Positions 45,594-58,768 of a stretch of 64,000 nucleotides of DNA are shown one piece after another. Each line of letters begins with the position of its first letter. Positions within the stretch are counted from its first letter, which is position 1. The stretch is from Eleusine coracana subsp. coracana (taxonomy: Eukaryota > Streptophyta > Magnoliopsida > Poales > Poaceae). The translations under genes were made by a program, and so were the position numbers. The notes beneath the pieces were generated by a model that saw nothing but the letters and a program-made list of their open reading frames with translations, searched no databases and was not told the origin of the DNA. The DNA lies in assembly GCA_032690845.1 (NCBI GenBank), contig CM064420.1, forward strand, positions 62,422,707-62,486,706, written 5' to 3'.

Positions 45594-46194
45594 GAGCGGG
45601 GGAGCGGGGGGAGGCCATCGACGCGGTGGCTGCAGCAGGTGTGCTTGTGGCTCAGGGGCAGGGGGCAGTACACGCACTGGAACTCGTGGCGAGCAAGGCA
45701 GTACAATAATGAACTCGACGCCTTGTGAGAGGTTGCGCAGGGCGACACTTGGAGGCGGCTGGGGCGTCGCAGCACTCTAGGGTCCGTTTGTTTGACTCTT
45801 GACCCGGGCCGGCGCCGGATCGACAGCGAGCCGCGCGGGTGGCCATCACCGGCACCGGACGGTGCAGCGTGCATGGCGACGCAGACACCTTTTCATTCTC
45901 AAGTCAAGTGTTCCTTATTTTATTTGTGGACCACAGTAATAACTTTATACAGTATAATATAGATACAAGAGTCAAAGCCGCAACTGGGTTCGCGTAAATG
46001 CGTGTACAGGCAGCGGGCGATCGATATATCTCATTCCGATCGGCCTACACAAAGTACTATAATGCATTAATTAGACCCAATCCTGATCATTAAAGATAAT
46101 TATTTCTTTTTTATCTTATTGAAGAGAATAACTATTCATATGTTCAAACCATGTGTAATAAGATGATGTAAACGGGATATAAAATTATAACATA
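45594..46194. other. Upstream region of the GA 2-oxidase
   Basis: GC-rich near the gene and AT-rich beyond 45.9 kb. It should hold the GA2ox promoter. No gene seen. Confidence 0.45.
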
Positions 46195-46291
46195 CTCCCT
46201 CCGTTCACTAATTCCTATCCCGACCAACAAATTGAACTAAAAAACAACTAACTACTCCTGTCGGAACATCAACATTTCAAAAACAGAGGAG
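46195..46291. mobile_element. Stowaway-like MITE, 97 bp
   Basis: Begins CTCCCTCCGTTCACTAATTC and ends CAGAGGAG, flanked by TA. It lies about 760 bases above the GA2ox start codon. Confidence 0.72.
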
Positions 46292-49105
46292 TAATATTTA
46301 TATTTAGTTGGACGAAAGAGAAGATGGGGAAAAAGAAAAGAAAAACAGATGCAACTACTTACAGTACTGAAATGAAACTTGTAAGAGCAAGGTGGACTAG
46401 ATATGAATGGTTTACCCGCAGTCAATCAAGCTATAATAATATCAGTGTAGTGCCATCAGTTGGTGACTCGTCCTTGGCTATATTATTAGGAATGCTCTGT
46501 GCTCTCAGTGGAGAAGAATTTGCAACTTGTGGAAGCAATTCAAGATTCGGCTGTTGCGCAACTGCAGATTGAGTCAGTTTTGATTCCCTCCACGTCATAA
46601 AAGGCGCAAACCGTCGCATGAAAGGGTTCGGTATCCAGTTTTCTGTTGCTAGCCGGCTTAAATTTCTGTTTCGACCGTGATGAGGCCTGCATGATCATAC
46701 ATTCAGAAATCAGATGCATGGCCGTCCTAGTTTACAAACGTTGCACCCATATAATTTTCCGCGCCGATCTCAGATCAGAACAAACTATTTGATGATGCAC
46801 GGACCGCCGCTTCTGGATTGACAATGACTATTTTAAAGAGGAACATGCTTGCCCCTTTTCAACGCTGACGAAGAATATTGTGAGGGACGGCAGCTTGTCG
46901 TCCAGGCCAGACAAACTTCCTTCTAACATCAGCTCAATACAATACTCATGGATTTGGTACTAGTATAGCCTATGATTTCCCTTGCGCATCGCCATTTTTC
47001 TTCGTCGATCTCGATTCAACGATTTCACACGCGTAGCGTGGGATCACGCGTAGGGGGACGCATATTTTACTCGCGTATCTCGACCTTGTGTCAGCTGGCC
47101 AGCTTACTTCCTGTGCTGCTCTGCTACTGGCCCATTGCTAGTATATTAAACAAAGATGAGCTAGAAGGGGCTGGAAGTATGCATCTCACCTATCAGGAGC
47201 AGAGCATGCCGCCGTGTTACGTTGATGTGATGTACTTTATGATCGTCAGCAAACATGGGTCCCTCCCGCATATGCTCTCTCTATTCTTTGCCCAGATGTA
47301 CAATTTCTGTTGAGAGCTGTAATAAGACGTTTGATGATGCGAATACCTGCGGCGGTACCATTTAGCAGCTGTGTGAGCGTGAGTTGGAATTGGCAACACC
47401 AAGAAGCGCGTTAATTAGCTAGCTCCATCTCAGACGCCACCGTCCGTGTCCGTCTGTCGTTTGGACGACTCTGCCTCACGCCTCGAACGGATCGGGCGAT
47501 CGGCATGAGCACGTCAACAAGGACGCATGCCTCCTTTGGAGGTTTGAGCGAGGTCGCCAGCCTTTCGATACGAGCGGCCGAAGCGCCGCACACGACCTCT
47601 CCTCGGGGTGTAGCCTTGCATTGCCAGGGACCGCGCCATATCGGAGCAGTGAGCTCGAAGCCGGTGCAGTTGTGTGGTGCGTCCTTTTTGGCCTGCTGCT
47701 GAACGAAACCTCGCTCTAGACTCGAGAGATTCTTCTCTGAAATAAAGCGCCACCGTGCCGTCGGTTACTAGCCAAGTACCAGCCCGTGGTGATCACCTTT
47801 CCCGTGTCGGCATTATATTGCAGGGTTCCCTGAGTCGCCGATTGCCGTGTAGGCGGAGCCGCGCCCTGTCCCCTGGCAACTGGGAATGGAAGGCATAGCA
47901 GATTGTCACTCGCGTCGTGCAAGATCGAAACTCCTCTCTGCTCCTTAACTTTTGCGGATGCGTCTTGTTACTACACATTCGAAAGCGTTGCAAAATGTGA
48001 GGTCGCGTCACGCGGAAAAGTGCAGGAAACCGAGATCACCGATGACAACTTTTGCGGATGCATGCATCTTTAATTACTTTGGAATTTGTCGCGAGATGGC
48101 TGTCACTCCAGCCCCGGCCGGCCGGCCCGGGCCACACTGATGGTAGCTGCTTGCTTGATCTGCTACAACCAACGCGTCACCGCGTAATCTCCTTGGATAC
48201 GGCCGGTCATCAGCTGCTACATCGGGTCAGATCAGGGTCAAGGATACATGATTCAGCTGCCAAACGTGCCTTCTTCTGTTCCGCGCGCGCTGCTTCGTCG
48301 CATCGCCACTGCAACCGAGGAGGCGGATCTTTTTGACCAGGGGGGCTACAGCTACAGCAAGCCGGCTGTGGCAGCAGCCTTTTGCAGCTTGCTGAGCTGC
48401 CAGGCAGCACCGGTCGGCGACCTCCATGTTCTTCCTAGCTCACGCGGCCTGCGCATGCGCATGGCCGCGACACGTGATCTTCGCTGTCCATATTCGTTTG
48501 TTCGGACCGACATGCAGCAGCTGATGACCGCAACTGTATGAGAGTCGGTTTGCACATGTACGAGATTTGGTTTGCCCGAGTGTAGGCCAGTAGCACTAGC
48601 AGCACATGTCGATATTCGTTTCCTTCAGATTCAACTGTTAGTTTGTTGACCGTAAAAAGAAGAAAAAAACCGTTAGTTTGACTACGCGTGTGCGTGCACA
48701 TATGCCTCTCAGCCGACATGCAGCTTGCCGGGCACGTCACCGACCCCCCGCTGATTGCATGTGCATTGCGTGCGCACATACTGTGCGCGTGCATACATAA
48801 CATGCTTGTACAGTAGTACTAACAAACACTAAGTATCATAGTTATTTCTTCTTCTTAGAATTGTGTACTACCGTTTCATAAAGACGATGAGATGTAATAA
48901 TAACATAGTAGTATTTCCTCCATCCATCTTTATAACGCGTATTGCTTTCTTCACAAAAACTCGACCTATTAAGAAAGAAGTCACCCCAACAGCATTTAAT
49001 TAAGGATTTTTACGTAGACTGAGAAAATCCTCAAACTTCCTCTCTAACCAATACATGAACTCAGTGAGCTATGACACGAGTCTTTACCTATGCTTTGGCC
49101 TGCGG
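46292..49105. other. Intergenic DNA, no supported gene
   Basis: Several frames of 60-122 codons overlap on both strands, and none has a recognisable domain. The 82-codon frame at 46324 and the 113-codon frame at 46972 were considered and left out. Confidence 0.5.
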
Positions 49106-49112
49106 AGGATAA

Positions 49113-49235
49113 ATTTTTTTTTTTTCCGGTGAGACACTCGACGATGTTGGACGCAGCCAATGCTCGAATGCGATGGCCGCTCAGGACAGGGACTTCCCTC
49201 TGCTAGCCAACTGAGTCACGACTCGGTTCTCATTG
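49113..49235 (-). mobile_element. tRNA-derived SINE-like element with A tail
   Basis: On the minus strand GTGACTCAGTTGGCTAGCAG is an A box close to a real tRNA (plus 49203-49217). GCATTCGAGCATTGG, about 40 bases on, is B-box-like (plus 49157-49172), and the element ends CTCACCGG followed by about twelve A. This order and spacing fit a tRNA-derived SINE. The 5' end is approximate. Confidence 0.6.
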
Positions 49236-50742
49236 CTTCCTTCACAAAGACCAGGAAAAATAAACTATCGATCTTAATTCAGCATATGATTCCGTCGAAT
49301 TTGCTTCGATTTCTCGAGTAATTAAAGGACTAATCTGCATCGTTATCTCACATTGTGGGCCTTGGTTTTCCAGCCAATCGAATCTATGCATGCGAACTTG
49401 CGAAGCCACCAACCAACGAAGTGTTTCTCATTGGTAGAGTTTCAATCCCATATTTTGTCACCCTAGTTTCCTTTCGAGAAGACGAGGAACTGGGAGTTCT
49501 GACCGAGCATATGTTTCCGCCACGGCTCATGGACATGGTGGTCCTCCGGAATCCAAAGAATCGACGAATATATCTCAAGCCTACACTTATCAACAGCCTG
49601 CGGGTATCCAATCCAATCTCATCCACGAATTGCCCATGTTGAACCTACTGGTCACTTCTAACACGGTGGTTAATCAGGATCACTAGTTCACCCACACCAC
49701 AGGAGTCGTAGAAATTAACGATATCATTAAAGAATTTTTTTGTTTTGTTGGCCGGCCTGTATGTATCTGGCTCTGTTATGTACTTATCAACTTATGTGCT
49801 GCTGAGACTTGCAGCAATGGCCCTTGGGTTTTCAAAGTTGACTGATGGGCCGTTTCTGTTTATCTTCGCACGCCAGGAATTTCGGCCTTCTGCAGACTGG
49901 AGATTGAGCTGAAATCAGATTGGGCTTGAATACAGTAGCCAAGACAGGGAACCTAGCACTTTGGGCCTGTGTTTGAAACGGCTGGCAAGGAATGGTTTGA
50001 AAGCCAAAATCAAGCCATGCAGCAACAAAAAAAAAAGGTTCAATAGCAAAAACTACCTTATAAGTCGGTTAGAGTTTAAAATTTCCACCCATAAATTATT
50101 TTGTTGCAAATTCTTACCCACTCATGGAGTTTTGTTACAAAAACACTTCAATTTGCATATGTTTAATTTATTAAACATATTTTTTTTATTTCGAGTAACC
50201 AATAATGTTCTTACTAAAAATACAAAATTTTGCAAGTATAATCTTCATATTTTTATAGACAATATGTATCAAAATATCAATTAAAGCTTGAATGGTAGTT
50301 TAAAATTTAGATATGTTCTTCATGAAAATAAGAGAAATTAAACACACTACAAATCTCTAACAATGTTACATTTATTTAACTTAGCTAAATTTTAAATTTA
50401 TATCAATGAAATCAATTAAACATGTGTCAACTGGGATAATTTTGACAATAAAATACATTGGATAGGTAGGGATTTGCCATAAAAGAAAAGCTTATGGATG
50501 AGAATCTCAAACTTTAAGTGACTTATAAAGTGATTTATACAATTATCCCCCAAAAAGGATAAGACAACAAAAAAAAGTTGCGTATTCAAAAGGACCTACA
50601 CCTTTTTTTTTTTTGGACATAGCTCAATAATTTTGTCTTTCAAACCCAATCAGTTCAAAATTCTTATACTAGCCCAAAATATGGTCTGGCTCACTAGTCA
50701 GTTGGCTCCCTTTAGAAAGAATAAAGAAAAATATATTTTCTA
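49236..50742. other. Intergenic DNA, no supported gene
   Basis: A 95-codon frame at 49355 and AT-rich frames near 50 kb have no domain signature and opposite-strand competitors. Confidence 0.5.
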
Positions 50743-50886
50743 TCTTTTCAATCGATTGAAATGTTTGTTATTCTGTGTTTTAATTTTTTTATAGAATTAT
50801 TTATATAACAATTATAAATTGTTAGATCTAGATTCAATAAATTAAAGCAGTGATTAAAATTGTCCAAACTTTTAGCCTATTGAAAA
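50743..50886. mobile_element. MITE related to the copy at 9.47 kb
   Basis: TTTTCAATCGATTGAAAT at the left and, inverted, TTTTCAATAGGCTAAAAG at the right. The core AATTATTTATATAACAATT and GATCTAGATTCAATAAATTA match the core of the element at 9466-9595. Confidence 0.6.
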
Positions 50887-52005
50887 TTAACATGTCCCAT
50901 GGAAAAAACATGTGTTGTGTTACTCCTATTTTTCGAAAACGTGGAACATGTAATTAAGTTCTCAGGCTCCTTACGAGAAGAACAGCGGCATAATTTCTGA
51001 GTTTTCTTGGAGCTCTGATGGACGTCAACCATACTCACGGACAAGCGCTGGAAAGTGGAAGTGAAACAGCGGTCGCGCGAGCTTTCGATCAAAAGACGCT
51101 GCATCTTGGCAGATGCGGATGATATAGCCCGTCTGATCATCCCCGTCGCGAGGAGTGGCCACCGCCACGGGCCGCTGGGATCCTAAATAATTCGGGCCGC
51201 TCGCGATCATAGCCTGTGCTGTGATCGATGGTTGGGGGCAACTTGGATTTTAAATGCGGCGGAAACATCGATGGAGGAACATGGACGCATGATGGAGGAC
51301 GACGGGCGACGCGTGCCGAGAGGTCGTCGGTGCCCGGTCCATCGGAGCAGGTGGCTTTCGGCGGGTGATCTGTCCACGACCCTCAATTGCCCGATTGGTT
51401 GACTTGCCGGCACACGGGCGGCCGTGCCGTGCCGTGCACATGCCGCGCGTCTAGATCCCTTCCGTGCCAACTCGTTCGAAGTTACCAGAAGTTTGTGACG
51501 AACGCCGGCCTCCGATTCGCCCCGAGAAAGAAACCCGGCAGCGTGAGACGGGGTCAAGGCACAAGTGCACAACACAAGGCGACCAGCTCTGATGCAATCC
51601 GGACCGCCAGGATGAAACTGACGACGCGCGCCGGTCCAGTGCCGAGAAGACGGGCGGGGGCTGCTCCAGACGATCCGATCCCTACTCCCTAGACGCACGG
51701 ACGCGAACGCCTGGATTCATTCACGCGTGCGTGCCATTTGCCCATTTCAAGACGTCCCCACTTGGAGGAGACGAGAGAAGGAGAGTTGGGAGTTGGGACG
51801 GGGACGCCGACCCAAAAAGCAGTAGAGGAAAGGAGCCAGCCAGCCCTCAGCCTCAACTCAAACCCCCGCCTCCTCCTTCCTCCCTTCCCATCGGACGGGT
51901 CGCGTCCAGAGGGAACCAACCAGACCGGACCAGACCAGCCAGCGCGCGCGGGTGCAGGCGCCCATCCTTCGGATCCGGCGCCCGAGCGGATCCGCGCGGC
52001 AACCA
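50887..52005. other. Intergenic DNA and Lunapark promoter/leader
   Basis: GC-rich toward the right. No TATA box is clear, as is common for housekeeping genes. Confidence 0.45.
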
Positions 52006-55000
52006 ATGGCTTCGTCCTCGGCGGCCGAGCCCGACGAGGCGGCTGCCGCGGCCGCGGCCGCGGCGGAGGGGAAGGATAAGGAGAAGGGCAAGCGCGGCAG
52101 GGTGCTGGGGCGGATGTGGCGGGCGCTCTTCGGCGGCCGGGAGGACTTTGAGAAGCGGCTGCAGTACCTGTCCAAGGAGGAGGCTGCCGTGCACGCGCGG
52201 ATGCGCCGCCGGACGCAGTTCTCCCGCCGCGCCGTCCGCAACCTCATCGTCCTCTCCGTGCTCGCCGAGGTCTATACTGATTTCCCCCTTATCCTCTCGC
52301 TTTTTATCACCGAGACGAGGTGGTCTGGTGATTGTGTCTGTTTTCGATTCAAATTAGCGGTGGTTCGATTCGTTATCTATATCACCAGGAGATTTTTGCT
52401 GGTGTTTCCGATTGGCGCGTATAATTGCGTGTTCCGGTGATCAAACTCCGGGGATTTTTCTGGTGCATATCGTGGTTTATTGCTGTGATGATTGAGATTA
52501 GTTTGCTGTGTGCCCTCTGCCGTTTAACAGAGGGAGGTTACTTTTACTAGAAGAACATGTGCAAAGGACAGTAGCTTTGCTGGAAGGGAAGAAAGTAAAC
52601 CCTGATGCGACAGAAGCATTTTGGCTATATATGTGTTATTATGGTTAATTCAGATTGACAGAAGCTTCTCCCATGCGACAGATTATGGAAGATTCATGGT
52701 TAACATCGCTGTGGACATTATGATTCCATCAATAATCAGTGTGGAAGAACCATCCAATTTTGGTGGGAAATCAATGGCAGCTGCTCTGAGTTTCCAGTGC
52801 ATAGACTGAAACCTTCTCATTCAAATTAGGCTCAGATACCTGGGGTGTGATTTCTCTGTCAGCCTTTAGTGTTCATAAGCTGATAGTCATGTTTTTCTTT
52901 CTGTGATTCTAGTTTTTTGAGTGCAACTGTTGCTGCCAGTGAAAATTTTGAAAGTCGCTGAAGAATTGCACGCTTATGCCACAGGTTCAGGCATGTGGTA
53001 CTTGAATGCATAATTAAGTTAGGGATGGTTATCTGAATGGAGCAATAACGTCTGATGTTTTTAAGGGAAATACTAGGCTAAACTGTTGGATTCCTAATGA
53101 GTTTGTTCATCAAGTATTGACTGTAAATGAATGCAGTTGGTTTTGTTTCAAACTGTAGTGGGAATGTCACCTTTTAGGGTTTTTCATGGAAATTTGTGAT
53201 TTCCTATTGTGCTTCTCTAGCTACATGAGCAGTTGATTTTCTGCATTTGAATTACCATGTGAAATGCATAATGGTGCTGTGCATTTGAAGGAAATTATGG
53301 ATAGTGAGTGATTGATGCATTCTTTAGTTTAGATGACAATCAAATGCTCTCCTCTGTTTGAGTCTTATGCTTTCCATTCTAATGACCTCTTCCCTTTTGG
53401 GGTTGGTATGCGGTTTATATTTATGTTACACCAGTAATCACTCCCCCTCCCCTGTCCTACATGTACTCACATAGCAATTTCTACTGGTTTGATAGTTTGG
53501 TCCTGTTTGCAGGTGTTGGCTGTTGCTTATGCTATAATGATGACAAGAGATGAGGATTTAACTTGGCAAATGAGGGCATTTCGAGTGCTCCCTATGTTTG
53601 TTCTGCCTGCTGTATCCTCTGCGATATATTCAACAGTGGTAAACTTCACAAGGATGCGTAAGTACCTTGAGACTTTTGTCCGAAAAATGTCATTCTAGTT
53701 TATCAGAGGAGTCATATCTTTATTTTGAGCTAAATTGTTTCTGTAAAATATGTGTGTTCTGCAGTAACTTCGTGCTGTGTTTTTGGCCTAACCATAATTC
53801 ATTTATTTCTACTTCATGCATCAGTGGTCTTAATTTTGATGGTAGTTGAAATTTATCTTGAATTTTCTGATTTTTTGGGGTCAATACAAACTACTTTTGA
53901 GAGAAAAAAGGTTGGTTATAGTTGACATAACTAAAAAGTCAACTGTGTAAAGAATTTAAATCCGGAGGGAGTATATTTGATGTAATTTGTTACCAGGATG
54001 CCCTTTCAGTATGCCTTAACAAAATGTGTTCCTGTTTATATTTGTTTATAGTTGAACGGAAAGACCAGAAGACCCTTGAAAAGTTGAGAGCGGAGAGGAA
54101 AGCTAAGATTGATGAGCTTAAAGAGAGAACAAACTATTATCTTACCCAACAGCTTATTCAGGTAAGTGAGCAAGTGGACTTTCCCAAGCTGTAAAAGTTC
54201 CAAATTACCTTGTATCAAATTTGATCACGCCACTTTCCTTACCAATAGTAACAGTGATGAAATGCACATATGCAGAAATATGATCTTGATCCAGCTGCAA
54301 AGGCCGCAGCAGCTTCAGTTTTGGCATCTAAGCTGGGGGAGGAGACTGGCTTAAAAGTGCATGTTGGAGAAGAACAAAAGTTGGATGCAGCGGTGGTTAG
54401 AAGCAATGATGTTGAGATATTACCATCAGATGGGTTGAGGAACAGGAAGCAATCCAATACAAGAGGCAGCAGGGCTGGAAGTACAATGGCTGCTCACAGT
54501 GCAGCACAGGGAGCTGAATCCAGTCCAACTGCTAGTACTGGCCAGGAAACTGCACCACCTCCAATGGTGGTAGAACATCATCAAGGCACAGGGGCAGGTG
54601 ATGGTGGATGGATTGCAAAAATTGCTGCCTTACTTGTGGGCGAGGATCCATCACAATCATACGCGTTGATCTGTGGTAACTGCCATATGCATAATGGTAT
54701 GTATAGTAAAAAAGCTTTTCTCTTTTCACATACCTTGATGTGTTGCCTAATAAGATACTGATATATGCTGCAAGTCTTGTACCCAGAAAAGGGGCTGCAT
54801 TGCCTAATATACTGATGTACGCAGGCTTGGCCCGGAAGGAAGATTACCCACATATTACATATTACTGCCCCCATTGCCATGCGTTGAACACATCAAAGCA
54901 ATCCATGGGGCAATACTCAGGCTCCACCACAGGCCGGTCAACCCCAGTTGTTCCTGATGATTCCAGTTCAGCACACGAGAGTGCATTGAGTAAGCTGACC

Positions 55001-55060
55001 ACATCCCAGGAGGTTGCAAAGGAAGGAAATGTGGAGAAGCAAGAAGCTGAGGCAACTTGA
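52006..55060 (+). CDS. LNP: Lunapark-type ER junction protein
   Basis: Five exons, 52006-52269, 53513-53657, 54052-54161, 54276-54696 and 54825-55060, join at GT-AG sites to give 391 residues. An Ala/Lys-rich N-terminus leads to LGRMWRALFGGREDFEKRLQ. Two close membrane segments follow, around the exon 1/2 junction (NLIVLSVLAEVLAVAYAIMM) and in exon 2 (LPMFVLPAVSSAIYSTVVNF). A charged coiled coil (KDQKTLEKLRAERKAKIDEL) comes next. The Lunapark zinc ribbon has C306, C309 (CGNC) and C328, C331 (CPHC). Lunapark proteins sit at three-way junctions of the ER network, with both ends in the cytosol, and in plants affect ER shape together with RHD3. ATG at 52006 sits in a good context (ACCAATGGC). An in-frame ATG at 51952 would add 18 basic residues and is less likely. 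Confidence 0.94.
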
Positions 55061-56740
55061 GCTGTTGTTGACCTGTGTGAAATTAGCTATCTTTTTGGGA
55101 TACGTCGTCATGTTTCATCTGGCCCGAGCCACAGATATAGAACTGTTGTAAATTGGAAATAGCGACTGATATGATCTATAAGCAACCTAGCACCAAAAGA
55201 AGGCATGTCTATCCTTGAGTGGATGAATTTTTGTTGTCAATAGAATGAAGACTGTCTGCTGCGTGGCAAGATGAGGCGCCAGAGCTATGAGAAGAGGCAG
55301 CGGCAGACAGGTCAGTTGTGTAACCAAGACAAGTGGTGGTAAAACATAGATACGATCGATGGTCTATTTTCTATTTTTTTAATCAGTAATTATTTGCTGT
55401 AACTCATTCTAGAGGAACATTGAGAAATTTTTGCATCTGTCTGAACCTTTACGGGTTTCCTTTGTGATGTTTGTATCCTTACATGCAATATGTCGTCTAC
55501 CGAGTTTCAGTTCTTGTTGTATTGTCCAGCAGTAATTTAATTCTGTTTTTTAAGCCACTACTTAAATTATCTTGGCTTGACGGAGGCCGTTAGTTTTTAC
55601 CAGTTGCTCTTTACGTTGTGGTTCTCGTTTTATAGCTCTCAATTTTGAAGCTGAATTGTGCGTGGGTGGTGTTGGTACCCAGCATGAAAGATAGTTGTCA
55701 ACTCGGGATCGATTTGGTTGCTGGAGTATTGGGTATCAGTAGATGTGTTACATCGTCGGCATCTGATTATATTTCACTATTTCAGTAGGGTTATGAAATG
55801 GCTGGAGGGCCTATTAGAATAAATAAAGTTTCAAAAATTTGAACATATACTCTTCATTCTTCACAACCTCCTTGCAAAATCGCCTCAAGTGGGAGTTATA
55901 ATTAGAAAGAGTACCTGTCGGAGTCGGAGCTGAACATGGTTCATTGGCTCAGGAGTCACGACCTAGCAATGTGGCTCGCCACCTGCGTCGGCGTCACGAC
56001 GATGCTATCAGGCTGAGGGTCTGAGACTTATTTGGAGTTGCTATCACATAAGGATAAGCTCGAACACGCTCGTCGTCGGTAGCTTGGTGGCCGAGACGAG
56101 GTCCAAACTGGGAAGAAGAAGAAAAAGAACGCGTCAGTTCATCAACACGTGGGCCGAACATGCAAAGAGGAAGAAACTTGACGCACAACCCAGTTTGGGA
56201 AGTGAACGGGAAAGTTCGGCCCAAAGTAAAATAGAGAATAGAAACAACCCACATAAACAACTCCAACACGTGAGCGTAATTCCTGCGAAGGCGGGCAAAA
56301 TATATTTGTTCTTGCGGCAAAAATGTGTGCTTTTTTTTAGAAGAGGAAAACGTGTGTTCTTGCGGAATCCTCTTGTCAAGTCACTTGTGAAAATCCTGGT
56401 AGCCTCTGCTGTTGCCACCTTTCTGACATCCAAACAAAAGCGACTTGGCCAAATTTGGCTTCCCTTTCCTCCTATTTCCCTTTAATTTCCTTTTCTTTTC
56501 TTTTCTTTTTGAAAAAAATCCCAACAACATTCAGAACGAGTCTCATGCATAACCAACCTTGTAATCTTCTGCACTGACAACTTTGCCCCTTTCTGCGCTA
56601 CACTGAGGCCTTTCCCCTGATGCACATGCTGACATCTGTTGCTTCTAGACATGCTCCTAGAATCTGTTTATCTTTTCCGCCTTTCAATAAATATGTCACA
56701 TCATTGGCTCTCTGATCTTCTTGTCATCTGCAACTGCTAG
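55061..56740. other. Lunapark 3' flank and intergenic DNA
   Basis: The first 200-400 bases are likely 3' UTR. I searched the rest for a chloroplast transit-peptide exon for the next gene and did not find one. The 133-codon frame at 56084 is not transit-like. Confidence 0.5.
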
Positions 56741-56779
56741 CTGCAGCCTGCAGGCCTGAACTGTCCGCAAGGAACCTCG

Positions 56780-58004
56780 ATGGATCAGGGGATGGAGTTA
56801 AAGGGATGCGTTTGCCGGATCAAGAACTGCGCCGTTGAGCTTGTGTCCATGGAGGAAGATCTGATCACTGATCTGGCAGATGATTCATGGGATTTGGTCG
56901 GGAGGGACCTCAAGCTCAAGGCCGCCTTCCTGTACATTGATCTGAGCCGGGTGATCTCCCACAGCGAGGGAGAGGAGCGCAGGAAGGCTCTCACCCTTCT
57001 CGCCAACGAGTTCTTCTACTTCATGGATGAGGTGATGTGATCGGCGGCGGCGCCTTCTTTTCTGTTTGTTGATTGGCAATCTGCAATTCTGCATGATATG
57101 GATTAATTCACAGGGAAGTATAAAGAATTGTGAGTTGTTCTCGATATTCTTTCTTTTCTGGGGCCTTTCCAATATTCTTAACATTAAAGAATTTTACACC
57201 ATGGGGTCCACTTGTTGGCTGACCTTTTTAGTGACTAACTAATGATTATACTTTTTTCCTTTATCAAACATACATAGCAGTGCTCCATCAGCAGTTAGTT
57301 TGTTTAGAATTACCTCGATACCATGCATCAGGTACCAAGAAATCTGATGATTGGTACTCAGCAGAATTCTTTTTGTTTCTTAAAAGATGGGAACAACTCG
57401 GTAATCGCTTTAATGTGAATGCTGTTCTAAATTCTGAAGAACAGTACTAAAGAAGCTAATTGTTCCTTCACTTTTTTTTTTTGCCTTTTTCTAAGCATCA
57501 CCATATTTGAACCGCCCATTTTGTTATTTAGCACTTCAGCAAGTGGGAGAAGCTTCTAACCTTACTTTCCACCATCAGGTCAGCAACGACCGGACAGATC
57601 ATCTAGATTGTATAAAAATTCTGACCAATGCTTCTGCCCTGTGTGAGGCAATGCAAGCTTTAGTTCTTGACTTTTGATTTCCCAGTAACCTCCGGGTCAA
57701 CCGGGTTATACCACCCGTTTAGTGCCTAAAACTAATCACGGTCAAACTTGGAAAATAAGATTACAGGTTTGGTAGTTTGGTCCTTGTGAATTGGTTAGTC
57801 ATACTACCCGTTTCTGCTGGTTGAGTGAGTTTTCTTCGGATCTGTTCTTGATGTTTTATTGACTTGTTTAATTTGGATGAATGCACGCAGCTGGGCGACG
57901 CGGTGGCGAGCCGGAACGTCTCTGTCGTGAAGATGTGCTACGGCGACGCTGTTCAAGCTCTGCGCGAGGTTGTCGCTGCCGTTGCTCCGCCGGTTGCTGT
58001 TTGA
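56780..58004 (+). CDS. PsbQ-like protein (PQL3-like), 5' part not found
   Basis: Two exons, 56780-57031 and 57891-58004, join in phase 0 to give 121 residues. The text CVCRIKNCAVELVSMEEDL, SWDLVGRDLKLKAAFLYIDL, KALTLLANEFFYFMDE, LGDAVASRNVSVVKMCYGDA and VQALREVVAAVAP has the spacing of the four-helix PsbQ fold, closest in my memory to the PsbQ-like proteins of the chloroplast NDH complex. Those proteins act in the thylakoid lumen and carry a bipartite transit peptide. None is visible here. The frame stays open upstream to a possible acceptor (CTGCAG, 56741-56746), which would add PAGLNCPQGTS, so an upstream exon may exist. Alternatives are a truncated gene copy or a protein with a changed location. 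The 859-base intron is AT-rich. Confidence 0.75.
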
Positions 58005-58768
58005 TGGGCTTATACAATTTTCTCAGAACCGCGCTTCAGTATCATGCAATGTCGCCCAGCCGAAGAGGCAGGGAGGAGCACTGACAGAGACGCACTCGTG
58101 CCTGGAGAAGGGACCAGAAGATGATACAATACATGTGTCAGTATGTTACTAAATTGTGTGAGCATGCTGTCCGTATAGCTACATCGCCAATGTACATGAA
58201 TGACGTCGATGCAAGATAGATGAAGGTGCTAACTGTGCTATAATTATCAGCTGCAGTGAGGTTTTGTCCCCGTGACGATCCTCTTCTCGGCGCTGTTCCT
58301 CTGAATTTGTGTGTCGTGCGATGTTATTTTGATGTTGCAAGGATTGCTTATAAATCAGTTTGCATCAAAATAACATCGCCTCTATATACTGTCGATATTT
58401 TTTGTTTGCGAACCATCTACAGTCGATCTGATCTCCTGTAAACTCGTGCAGTTTTTGTTCAAAACCGTAGGCCTAAAGACATGTGGGACGGAAAATGACG
58501 CAGATCGGGCCTTGCTAGCATGTCCATCGAGACATGGGCCAACAGGCTGAGCCACCCTCCGCACGGCAAGCGGACAGGTAAATCCAGCCCAGATGATCTC
58601 AAAAAGGAAAAGGTAAATCCAGCCCAGCGAGACTCCTTCGATCCGGAGTCCAGGTCGAGGACGATCCGTGAATTTCGCGCGGAATCCCGGAAGCATACGC
58701 GCGAATCCAAACAAACGACTCCCGTCCCGGTGGCGCACGCCACGGCCGCGCTAGTCTGTAGTCGCGAC
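58005..58768. other. PsbQ-like 3' flank and ubiquitin promoter
   Basis: GATGTTATTTTGATG and its inverted copy CATCAAAATAACATC lie near 58320-58378, a small inverted repeat. The right part is the ubiquitin promoter. Paired TTC/GAA blocks at 58670-58710 could be heat-shock elements, but this is weak. Confidence 0.4.

Noticed and set aside
45437..45874. Upstream extension of the GA2ox frame (about 146 codons)
   Set aside because: Crosses the TATA box and is unlike any GA2ox N-terminus; it is open by chance.
46324..46572. 82-codon frame starting MGKKKRK
   Set aside because: Lies next to a MITE in AT-rich DNA, with no conserved features.
49355..49642. 95-codon frame, plus strand
   Set aside because: No domain or gene structure, and an equally long frame exists on the minus strand.
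56084..56485. Possible transit-peptide exon for the PsbQ-like gene
   Set aside because: The product is lysine/arginine-rich with tryptophan and acidic residues, unlike a stromal or lumenal transit peptide, and there is no matching donor.
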